DNA of 64,000 nt from assembly GCF_022376445.1 (NCBI RefSeq), contig NW_025955040.1, positions 118,297-182,296 on the forward strand, given 5' to 3'. The first letter of the stretch is position 1, and each line of letters begins with the position of its first letter. This document shows positions 59,110-64,000 of the stretch, piece after piece. This stretch comes from Fomitopsis serialis. Taxonomy: Eukaryota; Basidiomycota; Agaricomycetes; Polyporales; Fomitopsidaceae. Below the pieces are notes generated by a model, which made no database searches, had not been told where the DNA came from, and saw only the letters and a list, made by a program, of their open reading frames with translations. A program made the position numbers and the translations under genes.

Positions 59110-60780
59110 GGCTGCGGGGTTCGGGAGAGAGGTCGTCGAGGGAGAGGACGGGGAGCATGGGGACGGGGAACAGAAGAGCGGTGTCGGAGGATAGCGGTTG
59201 TGCGGCACGTACTGCGAACGAGGCGAACGAGGTTGCCGGAAGTACGGGAATCGACCCCTTTGTCCGCCCTCCATCATATGCGGCTCACACCGCTCGCGCT
59301 ATCCCGTCGTCGAGCAGGATCACCCCGTATGTGCCCACTATCGCGCCGTCGACGAATGTGCACAACGCACGCGCACCTCATCACACCGTAACCATTCGTG
59401 CACTTGACCGGGCCATCTCCCAACGTTGCGCTCGAGGTTTGCTGAGGGCAGACGCCGCCGGAGGTTGATGCAGATGTCCTGGTTGATATGCACTCGCGTG
59501 TCCCTGCTGTCGGAGAGAATGTGTGCGTGGCGACGACGAAAACACAAAAACGCGCGCGCTCGTCCTGATGCAGTGAGGTTGAGCAGTCGAGATGGACGTA
59601 GGGCCCAGGCTTGGTGAAGGACGACGGTGGTGGTCTGTAACGAGTAGTTAGTCCGCCGAAACCAGAGGAACACTTACTGATATCGGTACGCGACTCGACC
59701 CGACTCGTTCTGCTCGACTTGCTACTCGACTAGTGTTGCACACGCGACCGTCTCGTCGCACCAATGGGCCCGAGTCGGGACTGCGAGATTCGAGAACTGG
59801 GGAAATTCGATAGGGATCATGGCGACGCGGCATGACGCGGCCCCGTATCAATACACACGAAGAGACATGAGCCATGTAAGCGAGAGTGAGAGACTAGCAG
59901 AAGAGACGTCGGCGAGTGGGAGGCGGTTCGAAGGAAGCGCGGCGCGTGAGTGGTTGACGGATCGGGAAGGAATGATACCCAATAAGGAAAGTATTGCATA
60001 GCCGCCACATGGGCAACCTTCTGGGTGACGGACGTTGGTTGATTCCCCCTCCAGCGTTGAAACGTTGGCGTTGAACGCTTCACGAACCAGCGTTGGTGTT
60101 CATAGAGTAGTGATCGGATGATTCCGTACACACAAATGACATCCCGCCTCGGCGATTCAAGGGCCGCCACTAACCCCAGTCTGGGGGTCCCCCGACGCCG
60201 CGCGCGCGTCAAGCATTGTCACACCGAGTATGTGCACGACCACGACAGCGCATCGGCGGACAGCAAGAATGGACTCGACGTACGTGTTCACGAACATCAA
60301 TCGGCCGTCACCGCTGCAAGCCACCATATGTGTACCGTTGGTCAGCAAGATTCCAGCGCCGAGAGAATACTCGTGCCACTCTCGCAGACTCTCACCAACA
60401 CATCGACACGCCGACTCGAGCAGCAGACGTGAGTTGCTCCGTGTAGACATGCCAAACACTGGTATACAGGTGTTGCTCAACTTTGCCACAGCTTGGCTGC
60501 TTCCGCAGCGGGCAGGCGGGGCTTGAGCACGGCGTGAAACCTCGAGAACTCCGCATAGTACAGCTTGTCCCTGTCACTCGTACTCTCACCCGTGCATTCA
60601 ACGACTTCTATCCTCAGTCAGCTCTCAACGTCCCACCGACAGCTATCCACGAGCAGCTAGGAAACTCCCAACCGACACGTCACAGACGAGTTCGAACAAC
60701 TCGTGCCACAAATTCGGACGCACTCCCTGGACAGGTACCTAGTCCGCAGCAAGCTCACAGAGGAGCCCATTCAGCGCATT
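59110..60780. other. No gene recognised
   Basis: Short frames on both strands only, many Arg/Ser/Thr-rich by composition. Confidence 0.35.
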
Positions 60781-60789
60781 TGCCCATGA

Positions 60790-61485
60790 GCATTAGTGAG
60801 CCGAGGCATCCATTAAGCCCATGCCATCGAGCAGCCGACGCCGGCCGATGCGTCCTCTTCCGCCTATGGGGTTTGGGCAGCCGGCGGTCTTCTGCGTCCA
60901 TAGTCATTGGGACGGCCGACGGGTCAGTGTAGCATAGTAATGTATACAGTACGAGCTGTTATTACTGAGCCATCCGATCCCCATTGGGTACCCGACATCG
61001 GCTGGTATAAGACCGCAACGGCTTTTACACCTGCCCTATAAGCATAGTGCAACCGACCTCGGATGCATCTATGGCCATCGGTTGGCCGGCGTCGGATGGG
61101 TGCACCTTGCGGCCTTTCCTGTTAAGACGTTCGAAGACCGGCGACCCGACGTCGGGTGCCCCTAACACCATAGGAATGGCCGATGTCGGTGGGCCCCATA
61201 CTCATCGGGCAGTCGAGGTCGGCCGGCCTCCCGCTCCGCCTCTTCAACCTCAGGGCGAATTCATTCGGTACCCAACATCGGATATCTCCATGAGCATCGG
61301 GTGGCCGCGGTCGGGCTGCACGATATGCATCGGACACGCCGATGTCGGGCAGCCACACCATCCGCCTTTCCAATGTCGGCTGTCCCCTCCTGCGTCGGAT
61401 GGGTCGGCTGGCAGGGGGTCCCTCGGTTGGGTAATGTCGGCGGTCTGCATGACCATAGGCCAGCCGAGACCGCAGGCGTAAGCCT
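60790..61485. repeat. Field of degenerate CCGAYGTCGG palindromes
   Basis: A ten-base palindrome of the type CCGAYGTCGG recurs roughly every 30-70 bases (for example near 61003, 61046, 61090, 61146, 61180, 61273, 61338 and 61433), often with CATCGG and GGGCAGCC nearby. The plus-strand translation shows echoing phrases (SMSIGWP, TIGMADVGGPH, CIGHADVGQPH). I read this as a degenerate tandem array; coding is unlikely. Confidence 0.7.
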
Positions 61486-61879
61486 GCGGCCTGGCTGCTG
61501 GGCACGGTGCGGCCTCCCATTGAGGACGCGCGATCTGATCGGCCTTTTCGGAAATGGCCGCGCGGATCCGGATTTGCCTGGAGAAATCGCAACCGCCTCC
61601 GAAGCTCGCGGAGACTGCGATGAGTGAGGCATAAAACGAACGAATATGTCATTGATAACAGCCCTGGGCTCACGCAGGGGCGCTCCGCTGCTCCCGCGAG
61701 CCTCCGTCCGTACCTGCTGACTCCGAAGCGCCCGCCCGACGCGTACTCCCTCCCGTCTGCCTTTCGATTTAGCGTTCTCATTGGCCAGCTCCTTGCGCAA
61801 CACGCTGTCCGTTAGTCGTTGGTGAGTCACTTCCCATCAGATTAGATTGCTGCACCGGCAGAGTGGTCGCTTAACGCGC

Positions 61880-61895
61880 CTTACATATACTCGCC
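61880..61895 (+). promoter_or_regulatory. TATA-like element of the 61.9-kb gene
   Basis: TTACATATACTCGCCC lies about 50 bases before the ATG at 61939, in otherwise GC-rich sequence. Confidence 0.4.
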
Positions 61896-61938
61896 CGTCC
61901 TCCGCACCTCCATCTCTTCCCCCACCCTTGAAGCCATC

Positions 61939-62838
61939 ATGTCTTCCCCGCCCTCACGTTTCAATCGCTCCGACTCCCCAGCTGGCTTGAGTGACCCCGG
62001 TCGCGGCACTGCGCGCGGTCCAGCGGCTTTCCTCGCGGCCCCGACGGCCTTTGCTGCGCTTCCCCCGCCTTCAGATCCCGTCGCGGGGGATGGTTTTGCG
62101 GCCACCGCCTTTGGTGCGCCCTTCCGTTCCACGCCCTGCCACTAACTACTGACCTACCTTGCGTGACGCGTATCAGGCGGCAACGCTGGTTCAGCAATTG
62201 CTGCGGAGCCTGGTTTGCCGGCGCGCGACGCGCCTGAGCAAGGTGAGCGTCCGGGCCCTGCTTCCCAACTCCCATCTCACCCATGTCCAAGGTCCTGCGA
62301 CTGGGCCTGTTGCAGCGAGCCCGATGGGCCTCGCAGGCGGCGCTCCTCGCGAGATCTGGGATGCGTCGCCTCCTCCGGTTCCCCCGCCCTGTACGGGGCA
62401 CAAGACTTCCACCAGCAGTGGACCTGGCCGGCATACCTGCGTCCGGACTACAACCGACCCTGGACCCGTGCCACGGTGTCGTTACGTGACCTCCTCCGCA
62501 CCATGATAGAGCTGGTCCGCGACATGCAGCCGCACTACCACGGCGACTCGCGCGGGGTGCCCGACCCGACGAACTCAATGTGAGTGCCCGGTCTCATGGC
62601 TACACCCGCGTACTCATTTTGCGCAGACGAAGGCATGCAACAGATGCAATCCGCGTGGGCCCCATGGTCCACGTGTACAAAATTCTCTGGCGGGAGAGGG
62701 GCCCTCCGCTCGTGTGGTCGATGGTCGTCGTGGCGGCGCACCCGGAGCAGGAGGTGGTGCTTTATCGAATCGTGCACCACCTATGGTCAACAAGCGGCAT
62801 GACGCACGCACCGGGAGCGTACGCGCCACCAGCGTGAA
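61939..62838 (+). CDS. Proline-rich unrecognised protein (edge family, copy A)
   Basis: The ATG at 61939 follows a TATA-like box and an ATC context. The first exon is Pro/Ala/Ser-rich (MSSPPSRFNRSDSPAGL...). An intron with a branch-like CTAAC and acceptor TATCAG (about 62174) leads into GGNAGSAIAAEPGLP. The middle may hold one more intron (GTGAGC at 62243), and its frame is uncertain. The folded end is clear: YGAQDFHQQWTWPAYLRPDYNRPW, LRDLLRTMIELVRDMQPHYHGD, then an intron 62580-62626 (GTGAGT...CGCAG) and a last exon RVGPMVHVYKILWRERGPPL... WSMVVVAAHPEQEVVLYRIV ending at 62838. The LxxLxxxxxxxxxDMQPxxxG block recurs at 63.9 kb. Family unknown. Confidence 0.6.
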
Positions 62839-63347
62839 TATGCGACATTCTGTACGTATTGTATTCAATATCGAATGTACATAGTGTGGCAAATGCGTCA
62901 AAAACGCGCCTGTTCCGGACTCCAAGGCCACCGACTCAGAGGCCGGCATAGTGCGTACGACGTTGGAAATGCGCGCAAACGAAATGCTGCCCAACTTACG
63001 GCTGTCAACTAAAAGGCATAAGATTCCGCCTTATGCCGTTCTATCTCGGCGGCGTGCCGAATGCAGTCTCCGCCGAGGTGCAGGCAGAGGCCTCGTGCGG
63101 CTTCCGCGCCAGCCCAGTCTTCGAAAATCAGCGCGGAAGGCCGTGCAGGCGCCGGGAGGCCGCGGGCGCTAGCAATCGAAGACCGTGATCCTCGAGCGCT
63201 CGCCGAGATGATCAGATCACAGGCCGTCTGAACGGCATGTGACTGGTTCTGATGGTGGCTGCGCGGCCTGTGGCTGCGCGGTTTGCCCATCACTTAAGCC
63301 TCCAGTCCATCAACCGGACTTCAACGTCTCTCCCCCACCCCGCACTC
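62839..63347. other. Intergenic between the paralogues
   Basis: Contains CAAATGCG/GCGCGCAAACG words and a GGAATCTTATGCC-type stretch; no gene recognised. Confidence 0.4.
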
Positions 63348-64000
63348 ATGCCCGCTTCGTCGCGCCCATCCCTCGCCGTCTTCCCGCCGTTCCTGTCGGC
63401 CCTCGCGCCCCCGCCTCCTTCAGGCCGTCCGCCTCGGCCGTTCCCGCCACCTCCGCGACGCCCTCGCCCTCTGACGCGCCCCGCGCAATCCGTCCTGGCC
63501 CACGCGCCACGGCCTTCATGCGACACCCCCCGCGCCCGTCCCTCCCGCAGCTGCGTGCACGGTCGACTCAAACCCGGCGGGGGCGGGTGTGCGTGGCCCT
63601 CGCCCCAAGCCCTGGCAGTCCAGCGGCGCGACGACCCCTCCGGCCGAGGCCTCGCGGCCAGCACGGTCTTCTGTCCGGCCTTCACGGTCAGTCCGGCCTC
63701 TCTCGCACCTCCGGCCGTCGCCCGCGCCCTCCCTCCACCACCCCCTCCGTCTGGTGCCGAGGTGACGCAGACCGGCGTGGATGACGCCTGCGTTGACGAC
63801 CCTCCACCACCGCCGTACTCCGCCGCCTCCATCCCCGTTGTCGACCTGCCGCAGCCCGTCTACAATAGACCAAGTGGCGCCATCGCAACGCCGTCGCGCT
63901 CCATCGGGCTGGAGGGTCTGTTTGAGCGGATTGACTGGATCATTGAGGACATGCAGCCGTGGTTCCCCGGACACGCCCAGCGCAGGGAGCTGCCCGCGAA
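63348..64000 (+). CDS. Proline-rich unrecognised protein (edge family, copy B), cut by the window edge
   Basis: An ATG at 63348 opens a frame without stops to the end of the window, 217 complete codons. The first 170 residues are Pro/Ala/Arg-rich and disordered (PPFLSALAPPPP, RRPRPLTRPAQS, VDDPPPPPYSAAS). The end, SIGLEGLFERIDWIIEDMQPW and FPGHAQRRELPA, matches the folded block of copy A (SLRDLLRTMIELVRDMQPHY, HGDSRGVPDP) in spacing and key residues (Leu, Asp-Met-Gln-Pro, Gly, Arg, Pro). The GC-rich third positions of the disordered part also allow a competing frame to 63784, but only this frame reaches the conserved block. The rest of the gene lies outside. Confidence 0.6.
   Translation, partial: MPASSRPSLAVFPPFLSALAPPPPSGRPPRPFPPPPRRPRPLTRPAQSVLAHAPRPSCDTPRARPSRSCVHGRLKPGGGGCAWPSPQALAVQRRDDPSGRGLAASTVFCPAFTVSPASLAPPAVARALPPPPPPSGAEVTQTGVDDACVDDPPPPPYSAASIPVVDLPQPVYNRPSGAIATPSRSIGLEGLFERIDWIIEDMQPWFPGHAQRRELPA

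Noticed and set aside
1..64000. tRNA or rRNA genes
   Set aside because: No GGTTCGA.TCC-type T-arm with a matching acceptor stem, and no rRNA-like core, was seen on either strand.

Overview
The window looks like a repeat-rich piece of a filamentous basidiomycete genome, most likely an Agaricomycete. Genes are split by many short introns (about 46-65 nt, GTRAGT...YAG). The mobile genes (a Plavaka-type transposase, a Ty3/gypsy element) and the pairing of a TET/JBP-like dioxygenase with a DUF6532-like protein are typical of that group. No bacterial, organellar or tRNA/rRNA feature was seen.

Layout. 0-22 kb is gene-poor and decayed. It holds a broken plasma-membrane H+-ATPase relic (-), a broken glutamate decarboxylase relic (+), diverged direct repeats (2.66 and 11.26 kb), small tandem repeats, recurring short words, and a GC-rich field of hairpin-bearing repeats at 18.8-19.5 kb. 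At 22.06-23.71 kb lies an intact six-exon gene for a Zn(2)Cys(6)-like protein with a coiled coil. 24.0-30.8 kb contains two diverged direct copies of a roughly 1 kb repeat. The first is split by a 3,621-bp foldback, Mutator-like element with long terminal inverted repeats and a 10-bp imperfect target duplication; the second copy preserves the empty site. 31.8-36.6 kb is a decayed Ty3/gypsy element (-).

37.0-44.2 kb is a head-to-tail array of five paralogous three-exon genes (-) of a family I do not recognise. Four have clean splice structures (one needs an unusual acceptor) and the most distal is broken by at least three single-base shifts. 44.4-47.65 kb is a nearly intact Plavaka transposase (-). 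On the + strand follow two unrecognised genes (48.5-50.2 and 50.5-51.7 kb), an intact nine-exon TET/JBP-like Fe(II)/2-oxoglutarate dioxygenase gene (51.8-54.7 kb) and an intact twelve-exon DUF6532-like gene (55.0-57.9 kb).

The right end (58-64 kb) holds a small possible mitochondrial protein gene (-), a field of degenerate palindromic repeats (60.8-61.5 kb), and two paralogous proline-rich genes (61.9-62.8 kb, and 63.35 kb to beyond the edge).

The two most interesting systems are the tandem five-gene family and the neighbourhood of transposase, two unknown genes, TET/JBP-like enzyme and DUF6532-like protein. TET/JBP expansions linked to DNA transposons are known in basidiomycetes, but whether these neighbours act together here is only an inference. 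All gene models were built by hand from reading frames and splice consensus, without transcripts or database searches.
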